15,178 nucleotides of DNA, from the NCBI GenBank assembly GCA_946222495.1, contig CAMICF010000052.1:1-15178 (forward strand), read 5' to 3'. This document shows positions 7,772 through 13,894 of the stretch, piece by piece. The position numbers and the translations under genes were made by a program. The notes beneath the pieces were generated by a model. The model was not told the origin of the DNA. It saw nothing but the letters and a program-made list of their open reading frames with translations, and did not search any database. This stretch comes from an uncultured Janibacter sp. Lineage in GTDB: Bacteria; Actinomycetota; Actinomycetes; Actinomycetales; Dermatophilaceae. Position 1 is the first letter of the stretch. Every line of letters starts with the position of its first letter.

Positions 7772-8980
7772 GTGAAGACCATCGCTGACCTCGGCGACCT
7801 GCGCGGCAAGCGCGTCCTCGTCCGTTCCGACCTCAACGTCCCGCTGGACGGGGAGACGATCACCGACGACGGCCGCATCCGGGCCTCGCTGCCGACGATC
7901 ACCGCACTGACCGATGCCGGTGCCCGCGTCGTCGTGTGCGCGCACCTCGGCCGACCGAAGGGAGCGCCGGACCCGCAGTACTCGCTGGCACCCGTCGCGG
8001 CCCGTCTCGGTGAGCTCCTCGGCGCCCCGGTGGCCTGCGCGAGCGACACCGTGGGCGAGTCCGCCCGGTCGACGGTCGACGGCCTCGCCGACGGCCAGGT
8101 CGCCCTCCTGGAGAACCTGCGCTTCAACCCCGGCGAGACGAGCAAGGACGACGCCGAGCGCGGCGCCTTCGCCGACGAGCTCGCCTCGCTCGCCGACGCC
8201 TACGTCTCCGACGGCTTCGGCGTGGTCCACCGGGCGCAGGCGTCCGTCTACGACGTCGCCACCCGACTCCCCGCCGCCATGGGCGGGCTCGTGCAGACGG
8301 AGGTCGAGGTGCTGCAGCGCCTGACCACCGACCCCGCGCGGCCCTACGCCGTGGTCCTCGGTGGGGCCAAGGTCAGCGACAAGCTGGGCGTCATCGACAA
8401 CCTCCTCGGGACGGCCGACCGGCTGCTCATCGGTGGCGGCATGGTCTTCACTTTCCTCAAGGCCCAGGGGCACGAGGTGGGCAAGAGCCTCCTCGAGGAG
8501 GACCAGCTCCCGGTCGTGCGCGAGTACCTCGAGCGGGCCGAGCGGGACGGCGTCGAGATCGTCCTCCCGACGGATGTCGTCGCCGCGACGGAGTTCTCCG
8601 CCGACGCCGACCACGAGGTCGTCCCCACGGACGCGATCCCGGCCGACCGGATGGGGCTGGACATCGGTCCCGACTCCGGCCGGCTCTTCGCGGACACCCT
8701 GCGGGACTGCGCGACCGTCTTCTGGAACGGGCCGATGGGCGCCTTCGAGATGGCTCCCTTCGCCGCCGGCACCGAGGCCGTCGCGGCCGCCCTCGTCGAC
8801 GTGACGAAGGCGGGCCACCTCACCGTCGTCGGTGGCGGGGACTCCGCCGCAGCCGTGCGGCAGCTCGGCTTCGCCGACGACCAGTTCAGCCACATCAGCA
8901 CCGGTGGCGGGGCCAGCCTCGAGTACCTCGAGGGCAAGGACCTGCCCGGTCTGTCCGTGTTCGAGCAGCAGGAGAAGTGA
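7772..8980 (+). CDS. pgk: Phosphoglycerate kinase
   Basis: PGK transfers the acyl phosphate of 1,3-bisphosphoglycerate to ADP, the first ATP-yielding step of glycolysis, using the product of the gap gene upstream. The 402-residue protein opens KTIADLGDLRGKRVLVRSDLNVP, with the substrate-binding R18-S19-D20-L21-N22 segment. HLGRPKG (58-64) and the basic patch residues of the N-domain follow. The nucleotide-binding C-domain shows GGAKVSDKLGVIDNLL, GGGMVFTFLKA, WNGPMGAFEM and the glycine-rich GGGDSAAAVRQLG. The start GTG 7772 has GGAAGG five bases upstream and lies 58 bases after gap; that gap shows no obvious terminator or promoter, so co-transcription is likely. Its stop shares one base with the tpiA start (TGATG). 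Confidence 0.98.
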   Translation: MKTIADLGDLRGKRVLVRSDLNVPLDGETITDDGRIRASLPTITALTDAGARVVVCAHLGRPKGAPDPQYSLAPVAARLGELLGAPVACASDTVGESARSTVDGLADGQVALLENLRFNPGETSKDDAERGAFADELASLADAYVSDGFGVVHRAQASVYDVATRLPAAMGGLVQTEVEVLQRLTTDPARPYAVVLGGAKVSDKLGVIDNLLGTADRLLIGGGMVFTFLKAQGHEVGKSLLEEDQLPVVREYLERAERDGVEIVLPTDVVAATEFSADADHEVVPTDAIPADRMGLDIGPDSGRLFADTLRDCATVFWNGPMGAFEMAPFAAGTEAVAAALVDVTKAGHLTVVGGGDSAAAVRQLGFADDQFSHISTGGGASLEYLEGKDLPGLSVFEQQEK

Positions 8981-9771
8981 TGACCGGCCGCACCCCGCTC
9001 ATGGCGGGCAACTGGAAGATGAACCTCGACCACCTGCAGGGGACCCACCTCGTGCAGAAGCTCGACTGGACCCTCCGTGACGCCAAGCACGACTTCGGTG
9101 CCGTCGAGGTCGCCGTCGTGCCGCCCTTCACCGATCTGCGCTCCGTGCAGACCCTCGTGGAGGGGGACCGGCTCGCGCTGCGGTACGGCGCCCAGGACCT
9201 CAGCCCCGAGGACTCGGGTGCCTTCACGGGCGACGTGTCCGGCGCCTTCCTGGCGAAGCTCGGCTGCAGCTATGTCGTCGTCGGGCACAGCGAGCGTCGT
9301 GCCGGCCACCACGAGACGGACGAGCTCGTCGCCCGCAAGGCCGTCGCCGCCTTCCGTCACGGGCTCGTCCCGATCGTCTGCGTCGGTGAGGGCCTGGAGG
9401 TCCGTCAGGCCGGCGAGCACTTGGCCCACGTCGTCGCACAGGTCGAGGGGAGCCTCGCCGGCGTCAACCCCGAGCAGGCGAAGACCGTGGTCATCGCCTA
9501 CGAGCCCGTGTGGGCCATCGGCACCGGCGAGGTCGCCACGCCGGAGGACGCCCAGGAGGTGTGCGCCGCCATCCGCTCGACGCTCGGCACCCTCTACGAC
9601 ACCGAGACGGCGCAGGCCGTCCGGGTGCTCTACGGCGGCTCCGTGAAGTCCGGCAACGTGGCCTCGATCATGGCCGGCGCGGACGTCGACGGGGCGCTCG
9701 TCGGGGGAGCCTCGCTCGAGCCCGAGGAGTTCGCCTCCATCTGCCGCTACCAGCAGCACCTCACCGCCTGA
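8980..9771 (+). CDS. tpiA: Triose-phosphate isomerase
   Basis: TIM interconverts dihydroxyacetone phosphate and glyceraldehyde-3-phosphate, feeding the gap enzyme encoded two genes upstream. The 263-residue protein is a normal-length (beta/alpha)8 barrel. N11 and K13 in MAGNWKMN, His103 in VVVGHSERR and Glu175 in AYEPVWAIGTG form the catalytic set. LYGGSVKSGNV and GALVGGASL near the C-terminus bind phosphate. ATG 8980 is preferred over GTG 8977 because AGGAG (8970-8974) stands five bases ahead of it; the start overlaps the pgk stop by one base, so translation is probably coupled. An unusually structured 90-base gap separates it from secG. Confidence 0.98.
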   Translation: MTGRTPLMAGNWKMNLDHLQGTHLVQKLDWTLRDAKHDFGAVEVAVVPPFTDLRSVQTLVEGDRLALRYGAQDLSPEDSGAFTGDVSGAFLAKLGCSYVVVGHSERRAGHHETDELVARKAVAAFRHGLVPIVCVGEGLEVRQAGEHLAHVVAQVEGSLAGVNPEQAKTVVIAYEPVWAIGTGEVATPEDAQEVCAAIRSTLGTLYDTETAQAVRVLYGGSVKSGNVASIMAGADVDGALVGGASLEPEEFASICRYQQHLTA

Positions 9772-9785
9772 GCGGGATCCTGGCT

Positions 9786-9824
9786 CCGGAGAGGTATCCT
9801 GTCCCAGGTGCCTCTCCGGGCACC
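9786..9824 (+). repeat. Two overlapping inverted repeats in the tpiA-secG gap
   Basis: A perfect 9-bp inverted repeat CCGGAGAGG/CCTCTCCGG (9786-9794 with 9811-9819, 16-base loop) overlaps a perfect 6-bp repeat GGTGCC/GGCACC (9807-9812 with 9819-9824, 6-base loop). The two hairpins share bases and cannot form at once. No T-run follows either one. They could be a processing or weak termination site, an operator, or a leader structure. Confidence 0.55.
9795..9800 (+). promoter_or_regulatory. Candidate -10 element (TATCCT) for secG
   Basis: TATCCT sits in the loop of the larger hairpin. A start six to seven bases downstream would fall at about 9806-9807, right at the first stem base of the smaller hairpin. 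No good -35 was found at 16-18 bases, so the call is tentative. Confidence 0.35.
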
Positions 9825-9857
9825 ATGTCTCTCGTGTCCCAACCGACAAGGACCTGA
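9825..9857 (+). other. Ten-codon upstream ORF in the secG leader (possible leader peptide)
   Basis: ATG 9825 opens MSLVSQPTRT and stops at TGA 9855-9857, four bases before the secG GTG in another frame. No clear ribosome-binding site precedes it, only the stem of a hairpin. It may be chance; it is recorded because of its position. Confidence 0.2.
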
Positions 9858-9861
9858 TCGC

Positions 9862-10107
9862 GTGAATGCCGTCCGCATCGGACTCCAGGTGATCCTCGTG
9901 GTCACCAGCCTGATCCTCACCCTGCTCATCCTCATGCACAAGGGCAAGGGTGGAGGCCTCTCCGACATGTTCGGTGGCGGGATGTCGGCATCCCTCGGCA
10001 GCAGCTCGGTCGCCGAGCGCAACCTCAGTCGGTTCACCGTCATCGTGGGTCTCATCTGGTTCACCTCGATCGTCGGCATGGGACTCGTGGACCGCTTCGA
10101 CGCCTGA
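9862..10107 (+). CDS. secG: Preprotein translocase subunit SecG
   Basis: SecG is the small membrane subunit of the SecYEG channel and assists SecA-driven protein export. The 81-residue protein has two predicted membrane helices, about residues 5-24 (VRIGLQVILVVTSLILTLLI) and 58-76 (FTVIVGLIWFTSIVGMGLV). They flank the conserved cytoplasmic loop HKGKGGGLSDMFGGG (26-40). Length and layout match actinobacterial SecG. The GTG at 9862 is used because AAGGA (9848-9852) precedes it by nine bases. An upstream in-frame ATG at 9808 would add 18 residues including cysteines, unlike the family. Placement directly after tpiA is common in actinobacteria, although SecG has no metabolic link to glycolysis. 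Confidence 0.95.
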   Translation: MNAVRIGLQVILVVTSLILTLLILMHKGKGGGLSDMFGGGMSASLGSSSVAERNLSRFTVIVGLIWFTSIVGMGLVDRFDA

Positions 10108-10136
10108 CCCAGCACCACTCAACGAGGAGTATCGAC

Positions 10137-10487
10137 ATGGCCGGTGGCAACGCGATCCGAGGAAGCCGTATCGGAGCCGGACCGATGGGGGAGGCGGAGC
10201 GCGGCCAGGCCGTCCCGCGGGCCTTCGTCTCCTACTGGTGCGCCAAGGGTCACGAGATGACCCCCTCGTTCTCCGTCGACGACAGCGTCGAGATCCCCGC
10301 CGAGTGGACCTGCACGAAGTGCGGTCTCCCGGCCGGCCAGGACAAGGACAACCCGCCGGCGGCGCCGACCGCCGAGGTCTACAAGACCCACCTCGCCTAC
10401 GTGAAGGAGCGCCGCTCCGACACCGAGGGCGAGGCGATCCTCGAGGAGCGGCTCGGCGAGCTGCGGGACCGCGGCCTCATCCGCTGA
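10137..10487 (+). CDS. rbpA: RNA polymerase-binding protein RbpA
   Basis: RbpA is an actinobacteria-specific protein that binds RNA polymerase and the principal sigma factors, stabilises the open promoter complex and affects rifampicin tolerance. The 116-residue protein starts MAGGNAIRGSRIG, matching the family's N-terminal tail (RGSR/RGTRL). A small zinc-binding core follows with C35 and H39 (YWCAKGH) and C59 and C62 (TCTKCG), the ligands known from Streptomyces RbpA. The C-terminal sigma-interaction helix is YKTHLAYVKERRSDTEGEAILEERLGELR. The stretch GAGPMGEAERGQAVPR between tail and core differs from the usual SYETDR...APRQ pattern, but alignment of the rest is clear. ATG 10137 is preceded by GAGGAG with seven-base spacing. 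It lies 29 bases after secG and converges on pgl. Confidence 0.93.
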   Translation: MAGGNAIRGSRIGAGPMGEAERGQAVPRAFVSYWCAKGHEMTPSFSVDDSVEIPAEWTCTKCGLPAGQDKDNPPAAPTAEVYKTHLAYVKERRSDTEGEAILEERLGELRDRGLIR

Positions 10488-10500
10488 CCCGGCCCAAGGT

Positions 10501-10522
10501 CGCTCAGCCGATCTGCTGAGCG
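10501..10522. terminator. Candidate bidirectional hairpin terminator between rbpA and pgl
   Basis: CGCTCAGC and GCTGAGCG form a perfect 8-bp stem with a six-base loop. It lies 13 bases past the rbpA stop and overlaps the last codons of pgl on the other strand. A symmetrical stem at a convergent junction can serve both strands. The absence of a T-run is usual for high-GC actinobacteria but lowers certainty. Confidence 0.5.
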
Positions 10523-11238
10523 GCCGCCTCGTCCACGAGCCAGAGCGTGCGCTCCCGCCCACGGACCAGCCCCGTGCTGCTCTCCTCCGGCGGCGCGCCC
10601 GCCACTCCCTTCGCCACGGCCTCGGCCTTGTCGGCGCCGGAGACGACGAACCACACCTGCCGCGAGCGCGAGAGACACCCCGCGGTGAGCGACACCCGGG
10701 TGGGGGGTGGCTTCGGCGAGTCGTGCACGGCGATGGCGATGGCGTCGTCCGCCTGCTGCCGAGGGTGTCCGGGAAAGAGCGAGGCGACGTGCCCGTCGGG
10801 GCCGACGCCGAGGAGCACGACGTCGAAGGCCTCCGCCCCGTGCTCGCGCAGCATCCGCTCGTAGTCGCGTGCGGCGTCCTCGGCCGAGTCGCTCTCGTCT
10901 GGCCCGGGTACCCGGTGGACGCGCTCGGACCCGAGGGTGAGCGAGCGGAGACCGGCCCCGTCGTTCTGGGTGTCGTTGCGGTCGGCGTCACCGGCCGGCA
11001 GGTAGCGCTCGTCGCCCCACCAGAAGTGGACGAGGGACCAGTCGACGGCATCGCGGGCGGGGTGGTCCGCGAGGGCCGCGACGACGGCGGAGCCCATCGT
11101 GCCGCCGGTGAGGGCGACGTGTGCCGTGCCCCGGGCGGCGATGGCGTCCAGGACAGCGGTGAGGAGCCGTCCGCCCGTGACGGTGACGAGACGGCTGGGT
11201 CCGGCGTGCCTGACGAGCAGGGGGTCCGGTGCGGTCAC
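10504..11238 (-). CDS. pgl: 6-phosphogluconolactonase
   Basis: The enzyme hydrolyses 6-phosphogluconolactone to 6-phosphogluconate, the second step of the oxidative pentose phosphate pathway, acting on the product of zwf in the same unit. It belongs to the DevB/SOL glucosamine-6-phosphate isomerase-like fold. With the chosen start it has 244 residues and shows ALTGGTMG (phosphate loop, about 42-49), WWGDERYLP (D76-E77-R78) and GVGPDGHVASLFPGH (144-158), whose histidine is catalytic in the family. GTG 11238 is preferred because GAGGAG lies eight bases ahead. GTG 11247, three codons upstream, would give a GTGA overlap with opcA but has its purine run directly abutting it. The GHVASLFP and WGDER motifs, plus the zwf-opcA context, argue against a NagB deaminase. 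It is the last gene of the leftward unit. Confidence 0.95.
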   Translation of the reverse strand: MTAPDPLLVRHAGPSRLVTVTGGRLLTAVLDAIAARGTAHVALTGGTMGSAVVAALADHPARDAVDWSLVHFWWGDERYLPAGDADRNDTQNDGAGLRSLTLGSERVHRVPGPDESDSAEDAARDYERMLREHGAEAFDVVLLGVGPDGHVASLFPGHPRQQADDAIAIAVHDSPKPPPTRVSLTAGCLSRSRQVWFVVSGADKAEAVAKGVAGAPPEESSTGLVRGRERTLWLVDEAAAQQIG

Positions 11239-11243
11239 GGTGC

Positions 11244-12356
11244 TCACTCCTCGAGCTGGGCTCGGACGGCGGCCTTCACGGTGTCGGGGTCGGTCGCGGC
11301 CGCCTCAGGGGCGGCTTCGACCATAGCGCTGCGGATGGCCTCCTTGGACCGCTCCGCCAGCGACTCCGCCGCGCGCCGGGCGTCGCTCGGCGACGGGGCG
11401 ACCCCGTCCTCGACGGCCTCCGTCATCGTCATCCGACGACGGGTGATCTTCGGGAGACCCTTGGTCAGCGCGCCCTCGTACACCTCGTCCGGGTCGAGGC
11501 GCCGCAGCTCGTCGGCGAGGCACTCGGCGTCCGAGCGAGGGGCCAGGGCGATGGCGCGACGCGGCTGCCCGGGCTGGTCGAGGGTCGCAGTGTCGCCCTC
11601 CAGAGGGCGCACGAGGTCGATCGGCCCGGAGGCGCGCTCCAGGCGGACGCTGACGATGCCGCTGCCGGTGCGCGACCGCACGAGCTGGACCGGGCACCGG
11701 AGCCGGTGCTGGAGCCAGCCGGCCAGGAGGTCGGCCGAGGGGGAGTCGTCGCCGCCGACGACGGTCGCCGCGGTGACGGACTCGAAGGGGGCTCGGTCCA
11801 GCGTCGTCGCGAGCAGGCCACGCCACAGGGTGATCCGGCTCCAGGCGAGGTCGGTGTCGCCCGGTGCGTAGGTGCGGGCCAACCGCTTGACGGTCGCCGA
11901 GATGTTGCCGGCGGCGGCACTGTCCGTCACCCGGCGCTGTGCCATGGCGCCGACCGGGTCGGTGGCGGCGACCTTGGGGGGCTCGGTCGGCCACCACGCG
12001 ACGACGGGGGAGTCGGGGAGCACGAGCGGTGTGACGACGCTCCGCGCGTGCCGGGTCAGCTCGCCGAAGAGCCGGAGCACGACGACCTCGGAGGCACCGG
12101 CGTCGCCGCCGACGCGGATCTGTGCGTCGAGCCGGGCCTTGCCGCGGGGGTTGGCGAGGATGACGCAGATGATCCGCGCCGGGTGCTGGTGGCTGGCGGC
12201 GTTGGCGACCCTCAGCGCCTCTTCTGCGCCGTCCTCGGGCACGACGAGGACGAGGGTGAGCACCCGGCTCAGGGCCATCGCCCCGACGTCCTCGCGGATC
12301 TCGATGAGCTCGTGCGTGATCTGCGCCGTGCTCGCGCTGGGGAGGTCGATGATCAC
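11244..12356 (-). CDS. opcA: Glucose-6-phosphate dehydrogenase assembly protein OpcA
   Basis: OpcA is an accessory protein for glucose-6-phosphate dehydrogenase, known in cyanobacteria as an allosteric activator and assembly factor and in actinobacteria as a co-encoded partner of Zwf. The 370-residue protein opens MIIDLPSASTAQITHELIEIRED, with recognisable family blocks LTLVLVV, HPARIICVI, VTPLVLPDSPVVAWWPTEPP, a central WSRITLWRGLLATTLD segment and ITRRRMTMTEA. The C-terminal 50 or so residues are Ala/Glu-rich and look helical and poorly conserved. It has no catalytic motif that I recognise. The GTG at 12356 overlaps the zwf TGA as GTGA and has GGAGGA four bases upstream. Coupled translation with zwf fits a physical partnership of the two products in a fixed ratio. 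Confidence 0.95.
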   Translation of the reverse strand: MIIDLPSASTAQITHELIEIREDVGAMALSRVLTLVLVVPEDGAEEALRVANAASHQHPARIICVILANPRGKARLDAQIRVGGDAGASEVVVLRLFGELTRHARSVVTPLVLPDSPVVAWWPTEPPKVAATDPVGAMAQRRVTDSAAAGNISATVKRLARTYAPGDTDLAWSRITLWRGLLATTLDRAPFESVTAATVVGGDDSPSADLLAGWLQHRLRCPVQLVRSRTGSGIVSVRLERASGPIDLVRPLEGDTATLDQPGQPRRAIALAPRSDAECLADELRRLDPDEVYEGALTKGLPKITRRRMTMTEAVEDGVAPSPSDARRAAESLAERSKEAIRSAMVEAAPEAAATDPDTVKAAVRAQLEE

Positions 12357-13894
12357 GGGGTCCTCCAGGTGCGTCCGTCGCGGTGCATCATGGCGTCGGC
12401 CCCCTCGGGGCCCCAGGTGCCGGCGGTGTACTGCTCGACCGAGGTCTGCTTGTCCCAGAAGGCCTCGACCGGGTCGAGGATCTGCCAGGAGAGCTCGACC
12501 TCCTCGTGCCGGGGAAAGAGCGGTGGGTCGCCGAGCAGCACGTCGAGGATGAGCCGCTCGTAGGCCTCCGGGCTCGACTCGGTGAAGGCGCGCCCGTAGC
12601 CGAAGTCCATCGTCACGTCGCGCACCTCCATCTGGTTGCCGGGAACCTTCGCGCCGAAACGCATGGTCACCCCTTCGTCCGGCTGCACCCGGATGACCAC
12701 GGCGTTCTGGCCGAGCTCCTCCGTCTCGGTGTCCGTGAAGGGGAGGTGGGGCGCGCGCTGGAAGACGACCGCGATCTCCGTGACGCGGCGTCCGAGCCGC
12801 TTGCCGGTGCGCAGGTAGAAGGGCACGCCGGCCCAGCGGCGCGTGTTGACGTCCAGGCGCATCGCGGCATAGGTCTCGGTCGTCGAGTCCTTGGCGACGC
12901 CGTCCTCCTGGAGGTAGCCGATGACCTTGTCTCCGCCCTGCCAGCCGGCGGAGTACTGGCCGCGGACGGTGGCCTCGGCGAGGTCCTCGGGGAGGGTCAC
13001 CGCGGCCAGGACCTTTTCCTTCTCCGTCCGCAGCGAGTCCGCGTCGAAGCTCACGGGGTCCTCCATGGCCGTGAGGGCCAGGAGCTGGAGGAGGTGGTTC
13101 TGGATGACGTCACGGGCCGCGCCGATGCCGTCGTAGTACCCGGCCCGGCCGCCGATCCCGATGTCCTCGGCCATGGTGATCTGGACGTGGTCGACGTAGT
13201 GGCTGTTCCACACCGGCTCGAACATCTGGTTCGCGAAGCGCAGCGCAAGGAGGTTCTGGACGGTCTCCTTGCCGAGGTAGTGGTCGATGCGGAAGATCGA
13301 GTCCGCGGGGAAGACCGCCTCGACGATGTCGTTGAGCTCCTGGGCGCTGCGGAGGTCGTGGCCGAAGGGCTTCTCGATGACGACCCGCCGCCACGAGCCC
13401 TCGTCCGGGTCCGCCAGGCCGCTGCGCTTGAGCTGCTCGCAGACGGTGGAGAAGAAGCCCGGCGGGATCGAGAGGTAGAAGGCGTGGTTGCCCCCGGTGC
13501 CCCGCTCCTCGTCGAGCTCCCGGACGGTCTGGGCGAGCAGGTCGAAGGCCGCGTCGTCGTCGAAGTTGCCGGGGACGAAACGGAAGCCCTCGGAGAGGGA
13601 GCGCCACACCTCCTCGCGGAAGGGGGTGCGCGCGTGCTCGCGGACGGCGTCGTAGACGACCTTGCCGAAGTCCTGGTCGGCCCAGTCCCGGCGGGCGAAG
13701 CCGACGAGGGAGAAGCCCGGCGGCAGGAGGCCGCGGTTGGCGAGGTCGTAGATCGCCGGGAGGAGCTTCTTGCGGGCGAGGTCGCCGGTGACGCCGAAGA
13801 GCACGAGGCTGCAGGGGCCGGCGATGCGCGGCAGGCGCTTGTCGCGCGGGTCCCGCAGCGGGTTGACGTCGGCGGTGACGCGGGCGGGGCTCAT
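12353..13894 (-). CDS. zwf: Glucose-6-phosphate 1-dehydrogenase
   Basis: Zwf oxidises glucose-6-phosphate to 6-phosphogluconolactone while reducing NADP+, the entry step of the oxidative pentose phosphate pathway and a main NADPH source. The 513-residue protein is full length. The coenzyme-binding motif is VLFGVTGDLARKKLLPA (G34, G37, D38). The signature IFRIDHYLGKE places the substrate-binding D204, H205 and K209. The catalytic base is expected at H267 in DVIQNHLLQL, by comparison with the Leuconostoc enzyme. VIEKPFGHDL and PFYLRTGKRL are also conserved. ATG 13894 overlaps the pgi stop (ATGA), and GAGGTGG lies just upstream. Cofactor preference (NADP or dual) cannot be decided by eye. It is followed immediately by its partner opcA. 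Confidence 0.98.
   Translation of the reverse strand: MSPARVTADVNPLRDPRDKRLPRIAGPCSLVLFGVTGDLARKKLLPAIYDLANRGLLPPGFSLVGFARRDWADQDFGKVVYDAVREHARTPFREEVWRSLSEGFRFVPGNFDDDAAFDLLAQTVRELDEERGTGGNHAFYLSIPPGFFSTVCEQLKRSGLADPDEGSWRRVVIEKPFGHDLRSAQELNDIVEAVFPADSIFRIDHYLGKETVQNLLALRFANQMFEPVWNSHYVDHVQITMAEDIGIGGRAGYYDGIGAARDVIQNHLLQLLALTAMEDPVSFDADSLRTEKEKVLAAVTLPEDLAEATVRGQYSAGWQGGDKVIGYLQEDGVAKDSTTETYAAMRLDVNTRRWAGVPFYLRTGKRLGRRVTEIAVVFQRAPHLPFTDTETEELGQNAVVIRVQPDEGVTMRFGAKVPGNQMEVRDVTMDFGYGRAFTESSPEAYERLILDVLLGDPPLFPRHEEVELSWQILDPVEAFWDKQTSVEQYTAGTWGPEGADAMMHRDGRTWRTP

Noticed and set aside
8344..10122. 592-codon minus-strand open frame opposite pgk, tpiA and secG
   Set aside because: It is a shadow of three well-identified genes caused by GC-rich third positions, with no family motif.
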